This document shows, one piece after another, positions 8,184-16,419 of a stretch of 22,271 nucleotides of DNA. The first letter of the stretch is position 1. Each line of letters begins with the position of its first letter. The position numbers and the translations under genes were made by a program. The notes below the pieces were generated by a model, which worked only from the letters and a program-made list of their open reading frames with translations, was not told the DNA's origin and did no database searches. The stretch comes from Synergistaceae bacterium UBA5827 (GTDB taxonomy: Bacteria; Synergistota; Synergistia; Synergistales; 79-D21): the NCBI GenBank assembly GCA_002432945.1, contig DJHE01000025.1:1-22271 (forward strand), in the 5' to 3' direction.

Positions 8184-8203
8184 GCCCCTCTCTACGGAGG
8201 GGC
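8184..8203 (-). promoter_or_regulatory. Hairpin in the rpsF 5' leader, candidate S6:S18 autoregulatory element
   Basis: On the minus strand GCCCCTC (8203-8197) pairs perfectly with GAGGGGC (8190-8184) around the loop CGTAGA, giving CCG at the stem-loop junction. It lies between the promoter and the ribosome site and lacks a T-tract, so it is not a terminator. The CCTCC in its 5' arm could instead pair with the rpsF GGAGG. Leaders of rpsF in many bacteria carry a hairpin with a conserved CCG bound by S6:S18; assignment to that class here is an inference. Confidence 0.5.
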
Positions 8204-8220
8204 AGGGAACACGAAGGTTG

Positions 8221-8249
8221 ATTATACCTTATGGGTCTTGCTGCGGCAA
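8221..8249 (-). promoter_or_regulatory. Promoter of rpsF-ssb-rpsR
   Basis: On the minus strand, TTGCCG (8249-8244) and a perfect TATAAT (8226-8221) are separated by 17 bases. The -35 box lies inside the 3' end of the FtsB/DivIC-like gene and the -10 box just after its stop. Transcription would begin near 8214, leaving a leader of about 59 bases that contains the hairpin. Confidence 0.8.
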
Positions 8250-8534
8250 CCGGTCTTCCGACTGGATCTCGATCCGGTAGATTCTCTCGCCAGGGAAGGC
8301 CAGGTTGAACTCCTGCCTGGCCCTCCTGGCAATTCCTTCCGGGGTCTGCAGGTAGCGTAGCTGGCCCTGGAGTTCCTGGATGGTCCGGCTAAGCCTGACC
8401 AATTCCTCCATGCGAGTGTCTACGAGCGTTTTCAGGCGGCTGGCCCTTCGCAACTCGATAAAGGTCCCGGTACCGATGATGGCCAAGACAACTCCAAGCA
8501 CGGCCAGGGCCATAACCCAGCGCAACCGGACCAC
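8229..8534 (-). CDS. FtsB/DivIC-like septum formation protein
   Basis: 101 residues: a short cytoplasmic N-terminus, one membrane segment (about 7-26), a coiled-coil stretch (about 30-65, TRMEELVRLSRTIQELQGQL), then the family's C-terminal block with GIARRARQEFNLAFPGERIY. FtsB/DivIC proteins join FtsL and DivIB/FtsQ at the division site and regulate septal peptidoglycan synthesis. The start is GTG (8532-8534), six bases after the argS stop. The only ribosome-site candidate is AAAGGAT about 13 bases upstream, so translation may depend on argS coupling. Size, topology and motif make the call firm at superfamily level; FtsB cannot be told from DivIC by sequence alone. Confidence 0.85.
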   Translation of the reverse strand: MVRLRWVMALAVLGVVLAIIGTGTFIELRRASRLKTLVDTRMEELVRLSRTIQELQGQLRYLQTPEGIARRARQEFNLAFPGERIYRIEIQSEDRLPQQDP

Positions 8535-8540
8535 GACAAG

Positions 8541-10217
8541 CTACATCCTTTCCGGAGCCTTCACACGCAGAATCCCAAGGGCATTGGTGAGGGCGACACG
8601 TGCGGCTTCTACAAGGTAAAGGCGCGCCTTGGACACCTCGTCTTCAACTCCGAGCACGCGGTGGGCATTGTAGAAGGCATGAAAATCGGACGCCAGATCG
8701 TAGGCAAAAAAGGCGATCCTGTGCGCTGCCAATTCATACGCGGCTTTCTCTACCTCTTCCGGGAACCTGGCGATACGTTTTGCCAGGGCTTTCTCTTCAG
8801 GCTCCCTGAGGAGGCTGAAATCGACGGAACTCGAAGCGGCAACCTCGATGTTCCTGGAAGCGGCTTCCCGCATGATGCTCTGTATCCGGGCATTTGCGTA
8901 CTGGACGTAGAAAACGGGATTATCGGTCGAAGCCTTTTTCGCCAGTTCGAGATCGAAGTCAAGATGGCTGTCGCAACGCCTCATGGCAAAAAAGAAACGG
9001 GCGGCATCGATTCCGACCTCATCCAGTACTTCCCTCAGGGTAACAAATTCTCCCGAACGTGTGGACATGGAGACCTGGTGCCCTCCCCTTAGGAGGTTCA
9101 CGAATTGGATCAGGAGAATCTGCAGGGCTTCACGGTCCTTCCCGAGAGCCTCCACGGCAGCCTTCATGCGAGGGACATACCCGTGATGATCTGCTCCCCA
9201 GACATCGATAACCAGGTCGAATCCGCGATCAAACTTTTCCTTGTGGTAGGCAACATCGGAAGCGAAATAGGTCGTCACTCCGTTGCTGCGTACCAGGACC
9301 CTGTCCTTATCGTCCCCAAAGGCCGTTGTCCGGAACCAGAGAGCACCGTCCTTATCGTAGGCATGCCCTCGCTGCTTGAGGAAATCGAGTGCTGACTCGA
9401 CAAGGCCCTTTTCGTAGAGGGACTTTTCCGAAAACCAGACGTCAAAAGAAACTCCGAAGAGAGCGAGGTCCTGCCGGATGCCCCCAAGGATGGTATTGGC
9501 GGCATAGGCCTGGAAGACGGGGAAACTCTCGTCAAGAGGCATTCCGACAAATCGGTTTCCTTCTATTTCAATGATTTCCTTCGCCAGGTCGTAGATATAA
9601 TCTCCCTTGTACCCATTTTCAGGGAAAGGAGCCTTCTCCGCCACTTCAAGGAGCTCGAAATAACGGGCCTGCGTGGATTGACCGAGAAGGTTCATCTGGA
9701 GCCCCGCGTCGTTGATGTAGTATTCGCGTTCGACTTCCCAGCCCGCGTATTCAAGAAGACTCGCCGTCATATCTCCCACTGCCGCACCGCGGCCATGCCC
9801 AACATGAAGGGGACCTGTCGGGTTGGCGCTAACGAACTCGACCTGCACTTTCCTGCCCTTCCCCTGGCTAGACCTTCCAAAGTTTTCGCGCTCGTTCACC
9901 GCAGTTTCAAGGACATCGCGGACCCAAAGGTTGGTCACGAAAAAATTGATGAAGCCCGGTCCCGCCACCTCTATTTTCTCCAAGTGAGGGTCCTTGCCTA
10001 TTTTTGAAACGATCTCTTCGGCAAGCTCACGGGGCCTTGCCTTCAGGGGCTTCGCCAGGAGCATCGCGATGTTGCTTGCCCAATCCCCCTGCCCCTCGTG
10101 CCTCGGTCTCTCAAGAAGGACCTCCGGCATTTCCCCGGGGGAAAGCCCCTTACCCGTGGCCACATCCATTGCAGCCCTCAAAAGGAGATCCTTCAAAAAC
10201 TCAGAGACTTCCTTCAT
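8541..10217 (-). CDS. argS: Arginyl-tRNA synthetase
   Basis: Class I synthetase that charges tRNA-Arg. It has 558 residues from the ATG at 10215-10217. The N-terminal tRNA-binding domain includes RHEGQGDWASNIAM and GPGFINFF. The catalytic core has VSANPTGPLHVGHGRG with the HIGH-type motif HVGH at 138-141. The second signature appears as VSMSTRSGEF, the relaxed KMSKS form usual in ArgRS. The anticodon-binding domain ends VEAARVALTNALGILRVKAPERM. The frame opens at a TTG (10232), and an ATG lies at 10226. However, GGAG is directly next to the 10226 ATG and nine bases from the 10217 ATG, so the latter is preferred. The gap to the upstream gene is 15 bases. Confidence 0.96.
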   Translation of the reverse strand: MKEVSEFLKDLLLRAAMDVATGKGLSPGEMPEVLLERPRHEGQGDWASNIAMLLAKPLKARPRELAEEIVSKIGKDPHLEKIEVAGPGFINFFVTNLWVRDVLETAVNERENFGRSSQGKGRKVQVEFVSANPTGPLHVGHGRGAAVGDMTASLLEYAGWEVEREYYINDAGLQMNLLGQSTQARYFELLEVAEKAPFPENGYKGDYIYDLAKEIIEIEGNRFVGMPLDESFPVFQAYAANTILGGIRQDLALFGVSFDVWFSEKSLYEKGLVESALDFLKQRGHAYDKDGALWFRTTAFGDDKDRVLVRSNGVTTYFASDVAYHKEKFDRGFDLVIDVWGADHHGYVPRMKAAVEALGKDREALQILLIQFVNLLRGGHQVSMSTRSGEFVTLREVLDEVGIDAARFFFAMRRCDSHLDFDLELAKKASTDNPVFYVQYANARIQSIMREAASRNIEVAASSSVDFSLLREPEEKALAKRIARFPEEVEKAAYELAAHRIAFFAYDLASDFHAFYNAHRVLGVEDEVSKARLYLVEAARVALTNALGILRVKAPERM

Positions 10218-10232
10218 CCTTACCATCTCCAA

Positions 10233-12116
10233 TCAGCGCTTTCTCAGCGGTATCGAGTTCGCTCCCCATCTCAGTGCCTGTGCGAGGGATTCATTCAGGG
10301 CGGTTAGCCCGTTTTCATCAAGGCGGGAAACCGTTATGCTGACAAGCTGGCTAGCTTCAACCAACCCTTTCTTTTCCCTGTTCCTGAAGCTCTCTTCCAC
10401 CATTGCCCTTCCCATGTTCCTCTCGCGCATTGAGGGCGGTTCGAGTACGCGATAACCAGCAGGCAGCCTGACCAGGAACTCCTGCTGGATCGAAATGGGA
10501 AAGCGCAGTGAGGACTTTCCTCCGGCTTCGAGAATTTCCCGGATTCCCGGCAGATCCGTGGCGGGGAACTTGACCAACAGGTCCTTCTGTCCGGAAATTC
10601 CTAAAAGGCCCTTGACTGGAACGATGATCCGAAGACCGCTTCCCGAATCCGATAGTTCAGGTGTTCCCATTCCCGAGAGGAAAGGCGTAGAGAAAAGCAT
10701 CTCCCTGGCCAGGTCGGTGGGCCTCTCCCTGGAAGTGGTCGCACCACTCCGGAGCAGGTAATCCCAACCTCCTTTAAGAGTGATCATGACTTTGCCTGTG
10801 GCAATGCCCGTTTCATCCAGGTCCAATTCCCATCGAGCAGCCAAGCGGTTGCTAGATGCGGACCCCTCCGGGTTTTTCATCGTAAGGACTTTTCCACCCT
10901 CGAGACGATAGAGAGTCGTCCCGATAAGAACCGAGGGAATTTTCCCCGGGCTCGAAGCGGACCCTCTCATGAAAAGGAAGGCTTTCCCTCCTGGAGGTGT
11001 CGCTTCTATAACGGGGCAGGCCCACAAGGAATTCCCGGCAGGTACGTCTTTAGCAACGGTGACGGAGGGCAACCACCAGACGATCGCAGTCCAGCCTAGT
11101 GATTTCAAACCGGAGACGGCGATGAGCGTCGCTTCCCAATCCGTCCAGGGCCCTTCCCCGAAGGCAGGTGCAGAAACGGGCCTAATCCAGCTCGGCGGGA
11201 GGGATTCGCTGCCGTATTTTTCTTCGTTGAGAGCCTGGAGCAAGCGAAAGCCCGATCTCTCGGGATCCCTGTCCGTTAGAATCGATGCGAGTCCCTGGGG
11301 TATCGGAACCGGCATCGACTCCAGTTCGCGAAGGTTCTCGAGGGAGGGCGAAAGACCGGTTCTCAGGCTGAAGCCCAGGGACGACCGGCCACTGTCGAGT
11401 ATCGAAAGTCCCTGCCATGCAGGAGTGTTCTTGGCATGCCAGGTATATCGGTCAGTCCCTAATTTTTCAGTTTTTTCGGGCTGGCCGATGCCACTGCCGG
11501 CCCAATACAATTTCGCCCCGCGGGGAACCTCAACTTCCACTTGAAGTTCCCATTGCGGAAGATCAAGCGCAATCCAGACCTGGTCATCCAGGTTAAACCT
11601 CCGTGGAAATTTTTGGACCGTCTCGATGTAGAGAAGGGACTCATCAGAAGCCTCGGGTATTTTCACTGAGGCGTTCTTCGTTCCGCCTTCATCGCTTTCC
11701 GTCACTTCAAGAGTCCTGAGCAACTTCACTCCCGCAACCGCGTAAAGTTCCGCCCGGCCGATGGCAACAGAGCCGCCTTCCGGTGCAGGAATTGTCCAGG
11801 ATCCCCACTTCGAGGGCAATCTCCCCTTGTAGAGCAAAATCCAGCGGGTACTCCTTTCCATGCTGCCATCTGCAAGAAGGCGGTCTTTCAAATGCCTTGA
11901 AAGGACAACAGCCCCTTTCCCAGGGTAGGAAGACAAACTGGGAGCTTCTTCCAGCAAGCGGGCCATCTCATCGCGGGCTGCTTCGTCAGCTGCATTTGCT
12001 TTTTCGGCGAAAAAGAAACTCGTGATCGACAATAGAAGCATAAACACGCAAAAACAAAACGAAAGGAGGAACCTCCGAGTTTGCGCCTTCAGGAATAATT
12101 TCCCTGCCGTTTTCAA
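10233..12116 (-). CDS. Secreted DUF3857/transglutaminase-like protein lacking the expected catalytic Cys
   Basis: 627 residues from a TTG at 12114-12116, four bases after the secA stop and nine bases after GAGGAG. The frame runs further upstream inside secA, but this start gives a clean signal peptide: basic n-region, hydrophobic core FLLSFCFCVFMLLLSITSFFF, and likely cleavage after ANA (about residue 42). Residues about 70-240 resemble the beta-rich DUF3857 domain. The stretch near 319-350 (GEGPWTDWEATLIAVSGLKSLGW) lines up with the transglutaminase helix G-x-C-x-D-x-A-x-L, but W324 occupies the Cys position. The C-terminal half resembles the beta-sandwich found after such domains. It is probably an exported, non-enzymatic envelope protein; the role is unknown. 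It sits in a secA-argS operon with no functional link that I can see. Confidence 0.65.
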   Translation of the reverse strand: MKTAGKLFLKAQTRRFLLSFCFCVFMLLLSITSFFFAEKANAADEAARDEMARLLEEAPSLSSYPGKGAVVLSRHLKDRLLADGSMERSTRWILLYKGRLPSKWGSWTIPAPEGGSVAIGRAELYAVAGVKLLRTLEVTESDEGGTKNASVKIPEASDESLLYIETVQKFPRRFNLDDQVWIALDLPQWELQVEVEVPRGAKLYWAGSGIGQPEKTEKLGTDRYTWHAKNTPAWQGLSILDSGRSSLGFSLRTGLSPSLENLRELESMPVPIPQGLASILTDRDPERSGFRLLQALNEEKYGSESLPPSWIRPVSAPAFGEGPWTDWEATLIAVSGLKSLGWTAIVWWLPSVTVAKDVPAGNSLWACPVIEATPPGGKAFLFMRGSASSPGKIPSVLIGTTLYRLEGGKVLTMKNPEGSASSNRLAARWELDLDETGIATGKVMITLKGGWDYLLRSGATTSRERPTDLAREMLFSTPFLSGMGTPELSDSGSGLRIIVPVKGLLGISGQKDLLVKFPATDLPGIREILEAGGKSSLRFPISIQQEFLVRLPAGYRVLEPPSMRERNMGRAMVEESFRNREKKGLVEASQLVSITVSRLDENGLTALNESLAQALRWGANSIPLRKR

Positions 12117-12120
12117 AATA

Positions 12121-14799
12121 TCACGCTCCTCGCCCGCAGCAATGCTTGAACTTTTTCCCGCTCCCGCATGGGCAGGGGTCGTTCCTCCCCACCTTTGGGC
12201 CACTACGAACAGGCTCGGGCAGGTTTCCCCTGGGATTCAGGCTTCCCTCTGCATCGACTTCCGACCCGGCAGGCAGAAGCAGGGCCTCGCGACTCTCGCG
12301 AATCGTGCGCCTTCGGGGAGCGCCCTCTTCCGGCACGATCGAGATGCGGAATGCCATCTCCGCGACCGCCGTGCGAATGCGATCCAGCATTTCCTGGAAA
12401 AGGTTGTAACTCTCGAACTGGTACTCCAGGAGCGGGTCCTTCTGCCCGACCGCCCTCAAGCCGATTCCGGATCGGAGTTCATCCATTGCCAGGAGGTGTT
12501 CCTTCCAATGGCTGTCCAGTACATGCAGGGTGATGAATCGCGCCACTTCCGTTGCCATGGCTTCCCCAATGGACGAAACCCTCGAGTCGAAATGCCCCTT
12601 CACCATTTCAATGATCGGCTCAATGTCGCGTTCCCGCTCGCCACAGGCGCCCGCTTTGGCGAGCTCTTCGTCGTACCCCTTCCCGAAGAGGCTCCTGAAG
12701 CGTAATTGGGCCCCCCTAACATCGGGTTCCGCATCGGTCGGGAAGGCTTGCTCGATGATTCCGCGCGCAACGTCGAGGACCATCTCCCTCGTACCGGCGA
12801 GGATCTCGGGATCCTTGAGGATTCTTGCCCTCTCCGAATAGACCGCTTCCCTTTGCTGGTTCATCACATTGTCGTACATCAGGAGTTGTTTCCTGATGTC
12901 GAAATGCATCTGCTCCACTTTCTTTTGTGCGTTCTCGATGGCCTTCGTTAGGAGGGAATGCTCGATCGCTTCGCCTTCCTCCATGCCGAGCTTTCCCATC
13001 AACCCCTGCACTCGTTCCGACCCAAAAAGCCGCAGGAGGTCATCTTCAAGGGAAAGGAAGAACCTTGTGCTCCCGGGGTCGCCCTGGCGCCCGGAACGCC
13101 CCATCAGCTGGTTGTCGATGCGCCTGGCCTCGTGGCGTTCCGTCCCGATGATATGGAGTCCTCCAAGCTGCACAACTTTCTCATGCTCGGCGCTGCATTC
13201 AGCAAGGACCTTTTCCAGTATTCCCCCGTAGGCTTCATCGGCCTTCGATTCCTCCAGGTCTTTCTTTCTCAGGACTTCTTTTGCCAGGGATTCGGGATTG
13301 CCCCCGAGCAGGATGTCCGTTCCCCGTCCCGCCATGTTGGTGGCCACGGTGATGGCCTTCAGGCGACCGGCCTGGGAAACTATTTCCGCTTCCCTTTCGT
13401 GGTACTTGGCGTTAAGGACCTGGTGTGGAATCTTGCGGGCCTTCAGGAGGCGGCTGACCATCTCCGAATTTTCGATCGACGTCGTCCCAACAAGCACAGG
13501 CTGCCCTTTTTCATAGCACTCCTCCACTTCGTCGGCGACGGCGTTAAACTTTTCCCGCCGGGTCCGGAAAATCACATCCGGGTAATCCTGCCTGATCATG
13601 GGGCGATGCGTCGGCAACTGGATCACTTCGAGGCCGTATATTTCCTTGAATTCCTCGGCTTCGGTGGAAGCCGTTCCCGTCATTCCAGCAAGTTTGCGAT
13701 ACATGCGGAAGTAGTTTTGCAGGGTGATCGTCGCCAGCGTCTGGTTCTCGCTGCCGACCTTGACGTGTTCCTTTGCCTCGATCGCCTGGTGCAATCCCTC
13801 GGAATACCGCCGGCCGAACATAAGCCGGCCCGTGAACTCGTCGACGATGACGATGTCGCCATCCTTGTTGACATAATGGATATCCTTCTGGAAAAGGTGG
13901 CGGGCCTTGAGGGCCTGGACAATCTTGTGGGCCATGTCCGCATGACGCGCCTCGGAGAACAGGTCTGGAGTTTTCGTAATTTCTTCGCACCGGCTTATGC
14001 CCTTTTCCGTCAGGACCACGTTCCGTTCTTTTTCGTCGACTTCAAAATCCGTTCCCTTGTTCAGTCTCGAGGCAATCGAATCCGCAGCCATGTAGGGCTC
14101 CACCGATTCCTCCGAGGGACCCGAAATGATCAGGGGCGTCCTTGCCTCGTCAATAAGGATCGAATCCACTTCGTCCACGATGCAGTACGAATGACTCCTC
14201 TGGACTTGCTGATCCATGGAGGTTGCCATGTTGTCCCTGAGGTAGTCGAATCCGAACTCGCTGTTCGTCCCGTAGGTTATATCCGCCTTGTAGGCTTCGA
14301 TGCGCTCTGCCTGCGGCATGAAGGCATAAATCACTCCGACCCGCAACCCTAGGAACCGGTATATTTTCCCCATCCAGTCCGCATCGCGCCGGGCGAGGTA
14401 GTCGTTAACCGTGACGACATGGACCCCTTCCCCCTTCAAAGCGTTCAGGACAACGGCGAGTGTAGCGACGAGGGTCTTGCCTTCACCCGTTTTCATTTCC
14501 GCAATTCTACCCTCATGGAGAACCATTCCCCCCATGAGCTGAACGTCGAAATGACGGAGTCCCAGCTGACGCCGGGAGACTTCGCGGACAACCGCAAAAA
14601 CCTCTTCCAGGATTGCGTCAGCCTCTTCGCCATTTCCCAGTCTTTCCCTGAAATGTTCCGAGGATGCCGCCAGGGTGCTGTCATCCCAGGAAGAAACCTC
14701 CGCTTCAAGGGTATTGATGCGATCTACTCTTTCCCTGTAGCGCTTGATGGCCCTGTCGTTCGGGTCGAGCCCCAGAGCTTTGACCAGCGATTCAAACAT
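12121..14799 (-). CDS. secA: Preprotein translocase ATPase SecA
   Basis: Motor that drives unfolded preproteins through SecYEG. It has 892 residues from the ATG at 14797-14799, which is eight bases after GGGAG; a few further in-frame codons upstream do not match SecA. Walker A is MKTGEGKT (102-109) and the DEAD-like box is DEVD (209-212), followed by SILIDEARTPLIISG. NBD2 carries TNMAGRGTDILLGGNP, and the helical scaffold is complete. The C-terminus ends with the zinc-binding SEC-C motif (CPCGSGKKFKHCC) that contacts SecB or phospholipid. A strong promoter and no leader gene precede it. It heads a tightly packed operon with the secreted DUF3857-like protein, argS and the FtsB/DivIC-like gene. 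A single full-length SecA is what a housekeeping copy should look like. Confidence 0.97.
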   Translation of the reverse strand: MFESLVKALGLDPNDRAIKRYRERVDRINTLEAEVSSWDDSTLAASSEHFRERLGNGEEADAILEEVFAVVREVSRRQLGLRHFDVQLMGGMVLHEGRIAEMKTGEGKTLVATLAVVLNALKGEGVHVVTVNDYLARRDADWMGKIYRFLGLRVGVIYAFMPQAERIEAYKADITYGTNSEFGFDYLRDNMATSMDQQVQRSHSYCIVDEVDSILIDEARTPLIISGPSEESVEPYMAADSIASRLNKGTDFEVDEKERNVVLTEKGISRCEEITKTPDLFSEARHADMAHKIVQALKARHLFQKDIHYVNKDGDIVIVDEFTGRLMFGRRYSEGLHQAIEAKEHVKVGSENQTLATITLQNYFRMYRKLAGMTGTASTEAEEFKEIYGLEVIQLPTHRPMIRQDYPDVIFRTRREKFNAVADEVEECYEKGQPVLVGTTSIENSEMVSRLLKARKIPHQVLNAKYHEREAEIVSQAGRLKAITVATNMAGRGTDILLGGNPESLAKEVLRKKDLEESKADEAYGGILEKVLAECSAEHEKVVQLGGLHIIGTERHEARRIDNQLMGRSGRQGDPGSTRFFLSLEDDLLRLFGSERVQGLMGKLGMEEGEAIEHSLLTKAIENAQKKVEQMHFDIRKQLLMYDNVMNQQREAVYSERARILKDPEILAGTREMVLDVARGIIEQAFPTDAEPDVRGAQLRFRSLFGKGYDEELAKAGACGERERDIEPIIEMVKGHFDSRVSSIGEAMATEVARFITLHVLDSHWKEHLLAMDELRSGIGLRAVGQKDPLLEYQFESYNLFQEMLDRIRTAVAEMAFRISIVPEEGAPRRRTIRESREALLLPAGSEVDAEGSLNPRGNLPEPVRSGPKVGRNDPCPCGSGKKFKHCCGRGA

Positions 14800-14856
14800 C
14801 ACAACAACTCCCACTCGTCATTTGCCGGGGAGCGACTCCCACGGCCGGAACGACTC

Positions 14857-14886
14857 ATTATAGGCTTTTCCCGGAAAGGGCGTCAA
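14857..14886 (-). promoter_or_regulatory. Promoter of the secA operon
   Basis: On the minus strand TTGACG (14886-14881) and TATAAT (14862-14857) are 18 bases apart. This is close to the vegetative sigma consensus. The -35 box begins inside the T-tract of the tryptophanase terminator. Confidence 0.85.
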
Positions 14887-14919
14887 AAAGGGAGAGACGG
14901 ACTTTTCGCCGTCTCTCCC
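14885..14919 (-). terminator. Intrinsic terminator of the tryptophanase gene
   Basis: Perfect 11-bp stem: GGGAGAGACGG (14890-14900 on the plus strand) and CCGTCTCTCCC (14909-14919), with an 8-base loop. On the minus strand it is followed by TTTTT (14889-14885). It lies 27 bases past the stop codon. Confidence 0.93.
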
Positions 14920-14946
14920 GCAAGTCTTTCCTGTAAATCGGTCGTC

Positions 14947-16341
14947 TTAAAGAGAAACCGGGCGGAGCCGCGCCAGGAAGTGGTGAAGGCCCTTTACCGG
15001 CGGGGCGTAGTCGACAACAAGACCATAATTGATGGATTCGCGGCGCTTGTAGACATCCACGATCGATTGGGCGACATACTCCATGTGGCAGTTCGTATAG
15101 GTCCTGCGGTTGATGGCCAGCCTGTAGAGCTCGAGCTTGGGCATGACCAGTTCGCCGGTTTTTTCGTCTTCCGTTGCAAAGGCCAGGGCCCCAAGGCCTA
15201 TGCCGCGGATGGCACCTTCGCGGTAAATCTCGATCGAGAGGACATCCGCCGGGTAAAGCTTCTGGGGAATATGCGGCAGGAAGGCTTTTGCGTCGATGAA
15301 GATCGCGTGTCCTCCGGCGGGTTTCACGAAAGGAACCCCGCCCTCTTCGAGAAGGTCCCCGAGATACTTGACCTGTGCGATCCTGTGAGCCATGTACTGT
15401 TCGTCAACCATTTCCCTGAGACCAACCGAAAGGGCTTCAAGGTCCCTTCCCGCCAGCCCCCCGTATGTTGCAAAACCTTCGAAAAGAATGACCCTGGGGA
15501 GAAGCCTGTGGTACATCTCCTCCGTCCGGCAGCAGATCATGCCTCCGATGTTCACGAGAGGATCCTTCTTTGCGGAGCAGGTGATGCCGTCCGCACAATC
15601 CATCGTGGCCTTCAGGATTTCCGCAAGGCTCATGTCCTTGCAGGTGGTTTCCCTGATCTTGATGAAGTAGGCGTTCTCTGCCATGCGGGCAGCATCGAGT
15701 ATTAGTGGAATTCCGTGACGCCTTGCGACTGCCGAAACGGCCCTAAGGTTCTCAAGGCTGACCGGTTGCCCTCCGCCGGAATTATTGGTAACTGTGACCA
15801 TGATAAGGGGAATGCGGTCCTTTCCATAGGTTCGGATCGCTTCTTCCAGTTTATTGATATCGACGTTGCCCTTGAAGGGGTGTTGCAGATCCGGTTGGTA
15901 GGCTTCTTCGATGACACAATCGACGGGTTCTGCGCCGACGTTGAAGATATGGCCTCGCGTCGTATCGAAGGGCATGTTGAAGGGAATCCTGTCTCCCGCC
16001 TTGGCCAGCGTGCCGAACAGGACGTTCTCCGTAGCTCGTCCCTGGTGACAGGGAATGACGAAGTCAAATCCGAGGATTTCCTTGACGGATTGTTTCAGGG
16101 CGTAGTAACTGTCTGCGCCCGCATAGGCCTCATCGCCCCTCATCAGGGCAGCCCACTGGTACTTGCTCATTGCTCCGGTGCCGGAATCGGTAAGAAGGTC
16201 GATGTAAATATCGGCTGATTTGAGGCCAAACATGTTGAAGTGGCCTGTTTCAAGTGCCTTCTCCCTCTGCTGGCCATCCGGAACGGTCACCGGTTCAACC
16301 ATCTTGATACGGAAAGGTTCTGGCATGATTCTCTTTACCAT
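14947..16341 (-). CDS. tnaA: Tryptophanase (tryptophan indole-lyase)
   Basis: PLP-dependent beta-elimination of L-tryptophan to indole, pyruvate and ammonia. It has 464 residues. Family blocks include EPFRIKMVEP (8-17), YIDLLTDSGTGAMS (46-59), GDEAYAG (69-75), CHQGR (98-102) and SAKKD (256-260), with the PLP lysine at K259. Tyrosine phenol-lyase is a close relative, so the discriminating sites matter. By alignment from memory, D126 in FDTTRGH matches tryptophanase Asp137 (Thr124 in tyrosine phenol-lyase). L383 replaces the phenol-lyase Arg381. H454 matches tryptophanase His463. All three favour tryptophanase. The ATG at 16341 lies nine bases after GGAGG. An in-frame ATG ten codons upstream lacks a good ribosome site. 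It is monocistronic, divergent from an MFS gene, with a strong terminator; no TnaC-like leader peptide was found. Confidence 0.85.
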   Translation of the reverse strand: MVKRIMPEPFRIKMVEPVTVPDGQQREKALETGHFNMFGLKSADIYIDLLTDSGTGAMSKYQWAALMRGDEAYAGADSYYALKQSVKEILGFDFVIPCHQGRATENVLFGTLAKAGDRIPFNMPFDTTRGHIFNVGAEPVDCVIEEAYQPDLQHPFKGNVDINKLEEAIRTYGKDRIPLIMVTVTNNSGGGQPVSLENLRAVSAVARRHGIPLILDAARMAENAYFIKIRETTCKDMSLAEILKATMDCADGITCSAKKDPLVNIGGMICCRTEEMYHRLLPRVILFEGFATYGGLAGRDLEALSVGLREMVDEQYMAHRIAQVKYLGDLLEEGGVPFVKPAGGHAIFIDAKAFLPHIPQKLYPADVLSIEIYREGAIRGIGLGALAFATEDEKTGELVMPKLELYRLAINRRTYTNCHMEYVAQSIVDVYKRRESINYGLVVDYAPPVKGLHHFLARLRPVSL

Positions 16342-16419
16342 CGAATTGTCCCTCCATGCACTCTTCTTCATCTCGGCTTGGGGACTCGTCTGGTTTGCGT
16401 TGCCTTTCCTCGTCTGGGC

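Noticed and set aside
12117..12203. Longer start for the DUF3857-like gene inside secA (from 12203)
   Set aside because: The extra residues are an out-of-frame reading of the SecA C-terminal zinc motif and would bury the signal peptide. The TTG at 12116 has a well-placed GAGGAG.
12958..14352. Open frame of 464 codons on the plus strand opposite secA
   Set aside because: It lies wholly inside a well-supported secA, has no ribosome site or recognisable domain, and its composition is what the reverse complement of a GC-rich gene gives.
14419..15705. Open frame of 428 codons on the plus strand crossing the secA start, its promoter, the terminator and tnaA
   Set aside because: It spans two real genes and their control region on the other strand and has no Shine-Dalgarno sequence or family motif.
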